From a virus, in IMG/VR virus record IMGVR_UViG_3300037587_001034, positions 1 through 40,694 of that record: 40,694 nt of DNA. One strand, given 5' to 3'. Positions 1 through 9,164 of the stretch are shown here, piece after piece (position 1 is the stretch's first letter; every line of letters begins with the position of its first letter). The position numbers and the translations under genes were made by a program. The notes below the pieces were generated by a model. It saw nothing but the letters and a program-made list of their open reading frames with translations, did not search any database and was not told where the DNA came from.

Positions 1-804
1 TTATAAAGCATTTGGTAGTTCAGGATTTTCACCCCAGGCAGCAGCTTCATACAAATCAATGTGTGACTTATGAAACAGCATTGATATAGGCAGATTATCG
101 AATAGCGCGTACTTTTCAGCAATTGGTTTAAATTTATCTACGCCATGACATGTCAAACAATTATAAAAAAGCAGCAACAGTTCTTGATCCGATAATTGAG
201 ACCTTACGATACTGGTATAAAGCTTCTTATTTTTGGCATCATTTCCATCCACAAACTTAAATATTCTGTATAAATACCGGAAGTAATGCCCTAGCTCATG
301 TTTATTGTCAGCCCAGAATTTTTCATATGACTCCCTCACAAGCTCTAACTCATCTATAGAAACAGCAGATTTTTTCTCACTATCATAAAGTCTATGGAGC
401 CTGTTCTTAAAAGTCACAAAACAATCTCTTCCTGTGGTAATAACAACCCCTCCCGAACCAGCACCACGCAAATCAATTGAATTGATAATATCATTATGAA
501 GCCGAAGCATTTGAAAGAAAGTGCTTTCGAAATTCTGAGCTTTAATTTCTTTTCGAGTAAGAGACAGCTCTTCTTTTTGAAGCTGTAAATCTTGACGCTG
601 AAGCAAAATTGCTAGAATCAACCCACCAAATGCCAACCCAGAAAAGAGAGAGGTAATCACACCAAAACTGTCACCAAATGCACCAGATTTACTGACGCTA
701 TATTCAGATATAGGCCATGTCAAAAATAAGACAAGTCCACCATAGAAAGTCACGACCAACACAACAAAGGCCATTACCCCAATAGTCCATTTTTTCAAAT
801 CCAT
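1..804 (-). CDS. putAbiC-type abortive infection membrane protein
   Basis: This is a 267-residue protein with two N-terminal membrane segments (about residues 7-30 and 46-68), a charged coiled-coil stretch (70-90) and a soluble C-terminal domain. The segment around residues 91-110 (FESTFFQMLRLHNDI) and the later YFRYLYRIFKF motif match what I recall of the putative phage abortive infection family (putAbiC, Pfam PF16872), named after lactococcal AbiC. Family members are thought to stop phage growth by killing or arresting the infected cell; the mechanism is not known. The start ATG is preceded by AGGGAAAGAG. The gene lies beyond the last tail-operon gene and beyond the repeat block at 1291-1362, so it may be a phage moron, cargo of another element, or host DNA. 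The family assignment is from memory of motifs, without a search. Confidence 0.72.
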   Translation of the reverse strand: MDLKKWTIGVMAFVVLVVTFYGGLVLFLTWPISEYSVSKSGAFGDSFGVITSLFSGLAFGGLILAILLQRQDLQLQKEELSLTRKEIKAQNFESTFFQMLRLHNDIINSIDLRGAGSGGVVITTGRDCFVTFKNRLHRLYDSEKKSAVSIDELELVRESYEKFWADNKHELGHYFRYLYRIFKFVDGNDAKNKKLYTSIVRSQLSDQELLLLFYNCLTCHGVDKFKPIAEKYALFDNLPISMLFHKSHIDLYEAAAWGENPELPNAL

Positions 805-1290
805 ACTCTTTCCCTGACTACCACGAAAAATATATTAAGTTAGATTGTACGTGTTTCCGTAGCCTATTGGTGCAGAAGTTTTTTCTCTTCTCTGCGGAAG
901 GCTACGTGTCCCTTTTCTTTGCTTGTCCAAAGAAAAGAGACGAAAAGAAAGGACACCCTTGTATCTCTCTCGATATGCTGCGCTTCTCACCTTCATTGGC
1001 GCTCGCCTAAACTCGCTCACTTTGTTCGCTCAAACACCGGCGAGCTTGCCCCAATGAAGACTGCGATGCTCGGCTGCATCGAAGGGAGGGTAAGTCAAAA
1101 CCCCAAATCGCAGCCCGTTGGTTTTGACTTACCTTCCCGTCATCCCTAGCTGAGCACCGCAGGAATTTTGCGATTAAGCGAGCGGTGTTTGAGTGAACGC
1201 AGTGAGCGAGTTTAGCTCGCGCGCAAAATACCGAGGAGCGCAAGGGACCGCACGAAGTGCGGCGAGGGATTCGGGCGGCTGTAGCGCGAC
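805..1290. repeat. Non-coding stretch with a long inverted repeat and a strong hairpin
   Basis: No convincing gene is present; the short open frames look like translated repeat DNA. A 33-bp inverted repeat pairs 1007-1039 with 1183-1215 with three mismatches. Inside it, 1084-1102 and 1120-1138 form a 19-bp hairpin with one mismatch and a 17-nt loop. The block resembles dispersed intergenic repeats of gammaproteobacterial chromosomes more than phage DNA, which would fit host or foreign DNA lying left of the phage. The hairpin could act as a bidirectional terminator between the abortive-infection gene and the tail operon, although no good T-tract follows it. Confidence 0.6.
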
Positions 1291-1362
1291 GCTCATTTTG
1301 CGACAGAGTTACAGTCATTTTGCGACACTAATTAAACCCCGATTAACAGTCATTTTGCGACA
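1291..1362. repeat. Three direct repeats resembling a transposable-element end
   Basis: Three copies of a short motif occur at 1291-1305 (partial), 1311-1327 and 1346-1362. The two complete copies are identical: ACAGTCATTTTGCGACA, which reads TGTCGCAAAATGACTGT on the minus strand. Multiple spaced recognition sites with a terminal TG/CA are typical of the ends of Mu-, Tn7- and IS21-type DDE elements. As oriented, the outermost copy would be the right end of an element whose body lies to the left. No matching opposite end was found in the window. The repeats are seen directly; the interpretation as an element end is inference. Confidence 0.5.
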
Positions 1363-1479
1363 CGGGTCGAAGCCTACCATATCGCCTGCCTCTGCATTGC
1401 CGTTGATCAGGGCAACCCAGCCACTATTAAAGCGGTCTAATTCTGCTTTTAAAGCCCTTTTAAGGCGATAAGAAGGCAT
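1315..1479 (-). CDS. Possible small protein running into the repeat block
   Basis: This is a 54-residue frame starting at an ATG that overlaps the end of the upstream small membrane-protein gene. The first 39 residues have ordinary amphipathic composition, while the last 15 are encoded by the direct repeats. The native C-terminus may therefore have been replaced by an insertion whose edge is at about 1362. The ribosome binding site is weak and I do not recognise the protein. It could be a truncated last gene of the tail operon or a chance frame. Confidence 0.25.
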   Translation of the reverse strand: MPSYRLKRALKAELDRFNSGWVALINGNAEAGDMVGFDPCRKMTVNRGLISVAK

Positions 1480-1592
1480 GCGATTGCAACCATCAACAGC
1501 CAGGCTGGGTCGCGCACAGCCATCGCCCACTGTCGCCGTAGCGGCATTCTGGGGTCCACGACAAATGATGATCCTGGTTTCGCGAATCGCAT
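1449..1592 (-). CDS. Small single-pass membrane protein at the end of the tail operon
   Basis: This is a 47-residue protein too short for routine ORF calling. It starts at ATG 1592, eleven bases after the stop of the upstream gene, with a good AAGGGGAA ribosome binding site. Residues 1-28 are polar and basic and contain two Pro/Arg-rich turns. Residues 29-47 form one hydrophobic helix (WLLMVAIACLLIALKGL). Its place as a small membrane gene at the end of a tail operon would suit a role at the cell envelope, but no family is recognised. Confidence 0.5.
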   Translation of the reverse strand: MRFAKPGSSFVVDPRMPLRRQWAMAVRDPAWLLMVAIACLLIALKGL

Positions 1593-1602
1593 ATATTTCC
1601 CC

Positions 1603-1860
1603 TTACTCTTCTGCACCAGGTTTGCCACCCGTTGGCTTGTTATTATTTTCCCCTTTCTCCTTCTCTTTAGGGTCCAGTTGCAAGGCTGTGCCGAGGATGA
1701 CCACCAGCTCATCCAGACGGGTTTTCACATGATCACGTCGCTTATTCAGGCGGAACATCTCAACAGCAAGCTGAGCCTCTTCTTGTTGGTGCTGGCGGAC
1801 AAGGGCGTCATGATGGGCATTTAGTGTTTCCTGGTGGGTGGGTTCAGGTGTATCAGACAT
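1603..1860 (-). CDS. Small charged coiled-coil protein after the tail-tip gene
   Basis: This is an 85-residue protein with a strong AGGAGC ribosome binding site five bases before the ATG. It is rich in His, Gln and Glu in its first half (residues 5-35), predicts as one long helix to about residue 65, and ends in a Lys/Glu/Asn-rich disordered tail. It follows the large tip gene by 37 bases in the same direction. It could be an assembly chaperone or attachment factor for the tip, by position only. The family is unknown. Confidence 0.6.
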   Translation of the reverse strand: MSDTPEPTHQETLNAHHDALVRQHQQEEAQLAVEMFRLNKRRDHVKTRLDELVVILGTALQLDPKEKEKGENNNKPTGGKPGAEE

Positions 1861-1897
1861 TATCGTAGCTCCTGTTTCAGATTGGCGTGGGCGGTTT

Positions 1898-4800
1898 TTA
1901 TGGCTTTTTGTAATGCGCGTGGAAATAAAAGAACTGGTCTGCCGCCGCAGTAGAATTAAAAGTTTTCACAGTGAAATCATTTGCACTGGTGGTAAAAACT
2001 CCCACAGTAATGTTCCCAAAATGTTTATAAATCGATAGCGTTATGTGTAATTCATCGAAGGGGTTGGTCAGCCCTAAATTGTGCGTCACTCTGTAGTAGC
2101 CTGTGGAAATCTTTGTGCTGGTCCATCCGGAGGGAAGCCCTAATCCTGCTCCTGTATTATTTATTGCACCAGAATATAGAACCTTCCCCCCGATTAATGT
2201 TTCTTCACCGAGCAGCAAGTCAGTTCCATCAAACCAAATAAATTTCTCAGTGCTATGATTCCCAACATCCAGCACATAGTTGGAACCACTGCGGCCAAAC
2301 AACACACCAAGGCCAGCTCCCTCGATTTTACCAACGCTTTTGATGCTGCCACCTGCCGACAAGATAATGCCACCACCCGTGATCGTAGTACCCGCTATCA
2401 ATGCATTTTGAGTTACATCAGCACCATCATCCGGTATGCCTGATCCCGTGATCTCAGTTTGCCAGTCCACAGTGTTTTCGAGAGCTAACGCACCTTGGCC
2501 TAGTATGGATGCCGCTACATTGTCGCCAGTAACATCAGCACCGATAGCAACATTAGAGCCTGCCTGCACCTGAATTATTCCAGTGATGCTTGCACCAAGC
2601 GCTGTTAAATAACCCTCTGTTGTCAGATTAAATTTAGGCGCTGCGTCATTCGCGGCCCATCCACGAATACCCAAATCATTAATCCGTATGCCCTGGCCAG
2701 CTGCGCTGCCATCACCGGCGGTGGCGCTGGTTTCCAAAATGCCTGCGCTGGTGATGTTAAACACGGTGCTGTTGATGATACCGCTGGCGAAGGTGGGCGC
2801 ACTGCCGTCGGTAGGTATATTGAGTGTTGTGCCCAGCACCGAATCAGTAGCAACAATTCCCGCTGGAGATATATCAATAGTATTTGCGCCGTTCTGCAAA
2901 CGGAGCCGGGTGTTGGCAGAATCCAGTGCAAAATTGCCAGACGCATCCCTGATTAAAGTGGACGTGATATTCCAGCCACCGATTTGGCCCGCCAACGCCG
3001 TGATCATGCCGGTAAGGTTTACATCAACAGCAGTGATCTTACCCGTCGATCCATCGATTTTTGTCTTCTCTTCACCGATGGCGTTGTAACCAATAATCGC
3101 ATTTGCGTTTATTACAATGCCTTCACCATTGCTGGCTTCGCCCACAGTCTCACTGGTCATGATTTGATTACCGGCACCAATAACTACCTGGCCAGCAGTA
3201 ACAGGCACCGTGTAAGGATCGCTTAGCACGTAATCTTTGGAAACAACATCATTCAGCGCAATAGGATGGGCGCGAATCAAGTAAGTGGAGCCATCGGCCA
3301 CCACCCAATGCACCACCTCTTCATTGCCAAAGACACGCCCCACTTCTATCCATGTGTTAGTGCCCTGGGCAGCAACGGTAATTAGCGAGCCTTTATAGTT
3401 AGAATCACTCGGCGGGTTAACCCCGATCTCCAAGCCAGCAAGATTCAGGCTATTGGCTGTAGCCAACACCTGCTGCACGTTAATGGATAATGCACGACTG
3501 GTCTCGGTAGGCGGGTCGGGTTCTGCAGCCAGGTTGTCACGCAGGTGCTGAATACGCAGGTTAGCGTCGGCGTGGGATTCCACCTGCATGCCCAGGTGAT
3601 ATGAATATATGCGACCATACTTTGCATAGGCAACATAGTGCGGATCAGTCAACCGACGCGTGAAGGTTTGGCAGTTGCCCTGGTTGGCCACCAGCGTAGC
3701 AAAGGCAAACCCCGGCCCATCGATGACAATCAGCAGGCCACTCGGGGAACCCCCAGCGCCAGAACCCGCCTGCGCATTGCGGCCACTGTTAAGCACGTAA
3801 TTTCCGCCCACCAGGCCATCGCCACCGCTGAGGTTGTAGCTACCGCCAGCACCCTCATAAACATTTTGCGCGATGATGATCAGCGCGGCAGCCCCATCCC
3901 CGCCACCACCGCCATCCGCACCGGCCACACCGTAACCCACCCAGCCACCCGTAGACCCGGAGCTGCCTCGCATATCATTGGGAAGGCCCACAATATTGTT
4001 GCCGTCCCAGCGAATATCGAACACCGGCAGCGAAGTCCATGCACCTTCGACAAAACCACCACGGCGAATATCTGCCCGAAAGCCACCGCCAGAACGGGAC
4101 CGGTAACGCAGACTGCCAGCGCTTTCGGTGGAGCCAATAGCCCCCGGTGTGCCCAGCGCATAGCGATTATCCCAGCTTGACGTGATCGGTACCGCACCGG
4201 GTATGCCCCGGCCCACACCGTTAACTGTGCCATTGCGTGTCCAGGTCTTGGCACGAATTTGCACGTTGTCATCAATAAACAGATTCACGTCTGCATCGAG
4301 AACCACATCGCCATTGAAAGAATAAATAGCAGAAACATTATTGGCATTGGCGTGGCCGGTGAGTGTGCTGTCGCCGGTAATATGCCAGACGCCACTCACC
4401 AGGGTACCCGTGGTGACCGTCGTGATATCGGTGCCGACTTGATAGGCGCTATCTGGCAGCACGGTACTTTCTGCATCGGCAATCGGGCTGGCGGCCTGGC
4501 TGGAGCCAAACAGAATAAGCACCACCTCACCCGTCATCCAGTTCTTACGGGTGCCGAGGATCATGAACGAGCGATCAAGGTCTCCACCGGTGATCGGGTC
4601 ACGAATTTTGTCCGTCTGGTAGCGCACAATGTCGCCGCACTCCAAAATATTCAGGTGCGGCATTGCCTTCACCGTAATCAGCAACGGCGGCCCGGCATGC
4701 ATGTCCCGCGCCGAGTCACGCAGGCCCGCCAAGGTGGTCTGGGTGTGCGTATAGCCGGTCAAACCTTCAAAGTTAAATTCCATCGGCGGTGCCGCGCCGT

Positions 4801-6298
4801 GTACACCCAGCGAATCCGGGTCAAACAAGGTCTGGTGTCGATTGAGTTTTCCGGTGTTGATATCCCGGTTCCAATTGATGGTAAAGACGTTGTGAACCTG
4901 CTTAAAATCCTGCTTAAGGCGACCCAGTTTCTCCACGTTGTTATCGCTCAACACCACCACATAGGCAGAGTCCGGTGCAATGCGGGCGAAGCGGCGCAGT
5001 TCTAATTGGCCATCATTGCGCACCCGCTGGAAACACCCGGCCAAGCGCAGCAGTTGCCCCTCAATAAACTTCTTACCGTCGCGTTTTTTCAGCTTCTCAA
5101 AACGTACCATGAAACCCAGCGCATCGTCGCTGGTATCCCACAGGTCATTACCGACGCCTACAAAGGAGCTGGTCGACACCCATTGGGTATCGATACCCAA
5201 GTGCCAGTTAGACGGAAAGGGATCGGCCTGGCCATACACGTTGCCGGTAAGCAGGGCCAACAGCATCTTCACCAGGGGCAACTCGATATAGATGTTCTCG
5301 GTAACTGCAGTGCGCCTGTCCGGTGCGTCGCTAACATCAACCTCATGCGCCACGGCGCGGGTATTTAATGCTCCGCGTGTACAGTTGTAAAACTGCACAT
5401 CGGCCAGCACGTTAACAGCCGCACCCGCCGCCTCAGTGGTCAGCGATTCCAACACCAGTATCTTGTTGGCTGTGGGTGCAGTGGCCGCAATGGTCAACAC
5501 CACATCATTGGATGCCGAGCCGGTAATAACCAGTTGCTGGCCGGAAGAAAGCCCCGACAAATCAGTGGTGACCGAATTAATGGAATCGTCCGCACTGCTA
5601 AAACTGATGTCGCTGCCGATAATGCTAATGGCAGAGTCCAGTTTGTTTTTGGCGCGAACAGTCTCCTTATCCACATCCACATAGATCACCTTTTCATTCG
5701 GCGCATCCGTATAGCTGCTGCCATGCTGATTAAATTCAAACTCACTGGCGTCATAAACAGGCAACACCGTATCGGCATCGGTGATGGACGCCCGCAAAGT
5801 GGTCTTACGTTTATCAAACACATCCTTGCGGGTGAGGCGTTGCACATCCGAACAATTGAGATCACGCACACCCCCTTCAAAGGACTCTTCATCGGCGATT
5901 TGCGTGTCAGTCTGGATGTATTCATCCCAGACCAGGCCCAGCCCACCCATCCATGCCCGCACCACCTTATGGCGCAGGCCCAGGCCAGCGGCTAACTGAG
6001 TGCTGATAAGATTGGTAACCTCACTGTTAGCGTCCACCAGGCTGATCTTGATGGAACCGATACTCGACCACCCTTTGATAGGCGTCAGCTTCTGAGAGGA
6101 ACTGCTGATGCCCTTGGCGCGAATGACACTCCACAGCACGTTGCCACCCGCAGTAGGTGGAACCGCGCAATCATCGTGAGAGGTGAGGTACCAAGTTTGC
6201 GCCGTGTTGTCAGGATCAAACTCGATCTCGATGACGTAGCGTGGGTCTTTGTCTTCGGAACGGTTGAAGTCGGCAAAAGCGAGATTGTCGACCCTCAT
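1898..6298 (-). CDS. Tail tip / receptor-binding protein (J-like hub with fibre C-terminus)
   Basis: At 1466 residues this is the largest protein in the window, and the last large gene of the tail operon. Residues 1 to about 640 look like a tail hub, with the motif FYNCTRGALNT and a segment ending in a CGDIVRY/RKNWMTGE block, as in central tail proteins of siphoviruses. A small beta-rich domain (about residues 215-300) appears inserted in this part. A Gly-rich stretch around 790-850 resembles collagen-like or sheet-forming fibre linkers. The C-terminal half has repeated beta motifs such as GQIGGWNI and ends in an aromatic, compact domain that probably contacts the host receptor. Its start overlaps the upstream stop in ATGA. 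The hub-plus-fibre reading is by order and composition; I know of no exact match. Confidence 0.75.
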   Translation of the reverse strand: MRVDNLAFADFNRSEDKDPRYVIEIEFDPDNTAQTWYLTSHDDCAVPPTAGGNVLWSVIRAKGISSSSQKLTPIKGWSSIGSIKISLVDANSEVTNLISTQLAAGLGLRHKVVRAWMGGLGLVWDEYIQTDTQIADEESFEGGVRDLNCSDVQRLTRKDVFDKRKTTLRASITDADTVLPVYDASEFEFNQHGSSYTDAPNEKVIYVDVDKETVRAKNKLDSAISIIGSDISFSSADDSINSVTTDLSGLSSGQQLVITGSASNDVVLTIAATAPTANKILVLESLTTEAAGAAVNVLADVQFYNCTRGALNTRAVAHEVDVSDAPDRRTAVTENIYIELPLVKMLLALLTGNVYGQADPFPSNWHLGIDTQWVSTSSFVGVGNDLWDTSDDALGFMVRFEKLKKRDGKKFIEGQLLRLAGCFQRVRNDGQLELRRFARIAPDSAYVVVLSDNNVEKLGRLKQDFKQVHNVFTINWNRDINTGKLNRHQTLFDPDSLGVHGAAPPMEFNFEGLTGYTHTQTTLAGLRDSARDMHAGPPLLITVKAMPHLNILECGDIVRYQTDKIRDPITGGDLDRSFMILGTRKNWMTGEVVLILFGSSQAASPIADAESTVLPDSAYQVGTDITTVTTGTLVSGVWHITGDSTLTGHANANNVSAIYSFNGDVVLDADVNLFIDDNVQIRAKTWTRNGTVNGVGRGIPGAVPITSSWDNRYALGTPGAIGSTESAGSLRYRSRSGGGFRADIRRGGFVEGAWTSLPVFDIRWDGNNIVGLPNDMRGSSGSTGGWVGYGVAGADGGGGGDGAAALIIIAQNVYEGAGGSYNLSGGDGLVGGNYVLNSGRNAQAGSGAGGSPSGLLIVIDGPGFAFATLVANQGNCQTFTRRLTDPHYVAYAKYGRIYSYHLGMQVESHADANLRIQHLRDNLAAEPDPPTETSRALSINVQQVLATANSLNLAGLEIGVNPPSDSNYKGSLITVAAQGTNTWIEVGRVFGNEEVVHWVVADGSTYLIRAHPIALNDVVSKDYVLSDPYTVPVTAGQVVIGAGNQIMTSETVGEASNGEGIVINANAIIGYNAIGEEKTKIDGSTGKITAVDVNLTGMITALAGQIGGWNITSTLIRDASGNFALDSANTRLRLQNGANTIDISPAGIVATDSVLGTTLNIPTDGSAPTFASGIINSTVFNITSAGILETSATAGDGSAAGQGIRINDLGIRGWAANDAAPKFNLTTEGYLTALGASITGIIQVQAGSNVAIGADVTGDNVAASILGQGALALENTVDWQTEITGSGIPDDGADVTQNALIAGTTITGGGIILSAGGSIKSVGKIEGAGLGVLFGRSGSNYVLDVGNHSTEKFIWFDGTDLLLGEETLIGGKVLYSGAINNTGAGLGLPSGWTSTKISTGYYRVTHNLGLTNPFDELHITLSIYKHFGNITVGVFTTSANDFTVKTFNSTAAADQFFYFHAHYKKP

Positions 6299-6690
6299 AT
6301 TACGCGCACCCGGAAGCTGATGCGGAAGGTGGTAGTGGTGCCGTGGCGGCGCTCTTTATAGTCGCCCACACGCTTCACAGAAACAGGATCAACCGGCACA
6401 GCAACGGTACCGTAACGGTCAAAGGTGAATGTCTCACCACCGTCTGTCGAGTCGAGGAACTCATACCACGTTGGCAGGTCGGCCTCCTGGATACGAATGG
6501 TGGTCAGATCAAATTCAATCGTCTGCCGGTAACGCATAACTTCCATCCGGCCACTCACGGCCTCATGCACTTTCTTTTTTGTTTTTGGATTACGGTTGTT
6601 CTTACCGCACATCATGTCCAGGTCGTAGTCGGTGTCCAGCACATGGCCACTGAGAATGGAACGCTTGGCCGCGTAGTTAACCGTGGTCAT
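6295..6690 (-). CDS. Minor tail protein, probable distal-tail component
   Basis: This 131-residue protein sits between the tape measure and the tip protein and is translationally coupled to both by 4-bp overlaps. In siphovirus tail operons this position is held by the distal tail (Dit/gpM-like) protein that joins tube and hub. The sequence is beta-rich, with an aromatic core (TWYEFLDS, ETFTFDRYG) and a C-terminal TTFRISFRVRV strand typical of tail-fold proteins. The assignment rests on synteny and fold impression; residues diagnostic of a named family were not found. Confidence 0.6.
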   Translation of the reverse strand: MTTVNYAAKRSILSGHVLDTDYDLDMMCGKNNRNPKTKKKVHEAVSGRMEVMRYRQTIEFDLTTIRIQEADLPTWYEFLDSTDGGETFTFDRYGTVAVPVDPVSVKRVGDYKERRHGTTTTFRISFRVRVI

Positions 6691-9164
6691 GCCGCCTCCT
6701 CACGCAGCTCCAAACCCTGGTGGCTGTTGCGGGTGAAGAAAATTCGATCACCACGCTCAGTGGCTTCTTCGATACCCTCGAAGATTTGCTCCAACTGCTC
6801 CACAGTCACCGTGTCGTTACTGTTACCGGCGATATTGAAATAGCTCACGCCACCGCCTGTTGAACCTTGTGCATTCTGCGCACTGGAGGATCGTGCATAG
6901 GGGTCGGCACTGGCGGTAGGCAGGCCGGTGGACGGGCTGGCGGAATAGGTGCCCACGGCACCACCGCCACCGAAGGATGCGTTTTTAATGGCGCTTATAT
7001 TAACCAAACCGGCCGCCGCTACAATAGGCGCCAGTATTGGCCCAAGGATTGGCCCCATCGCCCACGCCTTCATCACACCTTCGTACATTGAGATCGTCGC
7101 ATTGGCGATGCCGACCATCTGATTAACTTTGAATAGTTTTTTGTTGTGCTGTGCCGCAGAACCCAGTACACCCGCCATAAAACCAAGAACAGTTTTTGCC
7201 TGCTTGCCTGCCGACAACTGTTGGAATTTTTCACGATCAGAAAGACCTTGCTGGGTAATATTTGTCAGGCGTTGCTCATGCTCTATTTTCAAGCGCTCGC
7301 GTTGCTCATCATAGCCGCCGATAATTTCCAGTTCAGCATCCTCGGCGGTCTGCAATTGTTCCAACGCCAGTTGATAACGCTGGTTCTCACTCTCGGCTTC
7401 GGTCGCCGTCATCAGCTCAACGGCTTCAAGGCCAGCCTGCGCCGCCTCACGCTTGGCTTCCGCCAGCTCCCGATCTGATTCAATCCACTCATTCTGGGTG
7501 GCAATAGCCTCGCGCACGGCTTCATCGTTGGCCTTCATAAACTCATCATTGGCCTTCATGGAATCCAGTTCCTCGGCCAGACCAAGCAAATGTTTTTTCG
7601 CTACTGGGTCTAATTTTGTGAGGCTGCCATGCTCAGTTTCGTAACGAACCTTGGCGGCTTTGCTGACCTGGCCATAGAGGGCGATCTGACGTTCGAGGGT
7701 TTGTTGCAGGCTGTCACCGGTTTTGGTGGTACTGGCACCATCATCGCCGCCAGCACCACCAGTGCCGCCAGTACCTCCAGCACCACCAGCACCACCAGAG
7801 CCGTCACCACGACCACTGCCACCACCAGTACCGCCAGCGTCCTCCAGGCTCTGGAGTTTCTGGGCTACAAGTAGCTCTTCTTTCAATTTCGCGAGTTTAA
7901 ATTTCAGGTTATCGCGAATGCCTTGTCGGCTTGTTGTGTGTGGTATGCGCGCTTCAAGGGCCGCGATCTCAGCCTCAATGGCGCTAATGCTGCGTGGTGT
8001 ATCAGAGAGGGCATTGATCATCCCCGTGGCCGCTTGCGTAACGGCCCGTAGCGCAGGTTCCAAATCATCAAACAACTGCAATGCCAATTCTTCCGCTGCA
8101 GACCCCAGCTTATCCCAATCACCAGACAGATTATCCATTTGCTCATCGGCCATCTCGATGGCCTTGTTAGTGTCGGTAATGGAGTCACGCAAGGTAACAA
8201 AATCATCCGCCCCCTGGCGCACCAGGGCCAGCATGGCGGGCGCGGCCTCGGTGCCGAATAATGTTGCGGCCTTATTCAAATCAAGTTGCGAATCGCCAAG
8301 TTGGCGAACCAGGCTTTCCATGCCCACGAACCGGCCTTGTGTATCAGTTACTCGCAGCCCCATATCCTTGATTAACCCAGCGGCTTCCGCCGAAGGTTTC
8401 GAGAGAGCGATCAACGAAGCACGTAATGCCGTACCCGCCTGCTCACCTCTAAAGCCTGCATTGAATAACAGCGACACAGCAGCCGTGGTGGATTCCAAAT
8501 CTTCATCCAGTGAGTTGGCCACCGGCCCAACATAGCGCATGGCATCGCCCAGCTTTTTCATATTCGCCTGACTGCCGGAAATGGCGGCGGCAAACACATT
8601 GGCAACACGCGTGGACTCATCAGCATCCAGACCAAATTGCGCCAGGGTCGCAGTGGTAATCTCAGAGGTGGTGCCTAGCTCTGACTGGGTGGCGGCGGCC
8701 AACGCCATCACACCCGCTTGTGAGGCGATGATCTCATTCACTTCCTGCCCGGCAGAGGCCAAAAAGTACTGCGCCTCGGCGGCTTGTGTAGCGGTGAAGA
8801 TGCTCGTGCGCGCATAGTTACGGGCAGCGAAGGAAAGCAGGTCCATCTGATCTCCCGTTGCTCCGGCCACGCTGGCCACGTTGGACATACTCTTTTGGAA
8901 AGTGGCCCCGGTAACAACAATGTCACGGATCAGGCCCGCCAGCTTAATGCCAACAAAGCCACCGGCCAGCAACTTCACAGCGCCAGTCATTTGATGGATG
9001 TCGGCAGACGCCCTGTTGACAGACTTGGCCATCCCAAGAATTTTCTTATCAGTTTTCTTGGCTGTGTTACCGAGCTTCTCGGTCTTATCATCGGCCTTGG
9101 CTAGCCCGGCCTCGTACTGCTTGCCGTCGATGGTAATAACAACCTTTACTTTTGGATTACTCAT
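6687..9164 (-). CDS. Tail tape measure protein
   Basis: This 825-residue protein fits the TP901 tape-measure family. It has a short beta-rich N-terminus, an Ala-rich helical core (about residues 40-380) with the family phrase TFQKSMSNVASVAGA, a Gly-rich linker near 450-475, long coiled coils (480-650), and a hydrophobic segment around 690-725 (GPILGPILAPIVAAAG). Such proteins fill the tail tube, set its length and help DNA enter the cell. By the usual rule of about 1.5 angstrom per residue, the tail would be near 120 nm. The start overlaps the end of the frameshifted chaperone frame, as is normal for this gene pair. Confidence 0.93.
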   Translation of the reverse strand: MSNPKVKVVITIDGKQYEAGLAKADDKTEKLGNTAKKTDKKILGMAKSVNRASADIHQMTGAVKLLAGGFVGIKLAGLIRDIVVTGATFQKSMSNVASVAGATGDQMDLLSFAARNYARTSIFTATQAAEAQYFLASAGQEVNEIIASQAGVMALAAATQSELGTTSEITTATLAQFGLDADESTRVANVFAAAISGSQANMKKLGDAMRYVGPVANSLDEDLESTTAAVSLLFNAGFRGEQAGTALRASLIALSKPSAEAAGLIKDMGLRVTDTQGRFVGMESLVRQLGDSQLDLNKAATLFGTEAAPAMLALVRQGADDFVTLRDSITDTNKAIEMADEQMDNLSGDWDKLGSAAEELALQLFDDLEPALRAVTQAATGMINALSDTPRSISAIEAEIAALEARIPHTTSRQGIRDNLKFKLAKLKEELLVAQKLQSLEDAGGTGGGSGRGDGSGGAGGAGGTGGTGGAGGDDGASTTKTGDSLQQTLERQIALYGQVSKAAKVRYETEHGSLTKLDPVAKKHLLGLAEELDSMKANDEFMKANDEAVREAIATQNEWIESDRELAEAKREAAQAGLEAVELMTATEAESENQRYQLALEQLQTAEDAELEIIGGYDEQRERLKIEHEQRLTNITQQGLSDREKFQQLSAGKQAKTVLGFMAGVLGSAAQHNKKLFKVNQMVGIANATISMYEGVMKAWAMGPILGPILAPIVAAAGLVNISAIKNASFGGGGAVGTYSASPSTGLPTASADPYARSSSAQNAQGSTGGGVSYFNIAGNSNDTVTVEQLEQIFEGIEEATERGDRIFFTRNSHQGLELREEAA

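Noticed and set aside
919-1318. Short open frames on both strands in the repeat region
   Set aside because: They translate inverted repeats, and both strands give similar low-complexity products.
3638-5368. Several long plus-strand frames under the tip gene (3638-4180, 4259-5005, 5006-5368)
   Set aside because: Composition is rich in His, Ile, Arg and Gly as in shadow frames of a GC-moderate gene, and there are no start signals. They lie wholly inside the 1466-codon gene.
7723-8535. 270-codon plus-strand frame opposite the tape measure
   Set aside because: It is very rich in Pro, Ser and Ala from the antisense of Gly/Ala codons and has no ribosome binding site. It is a shadow.
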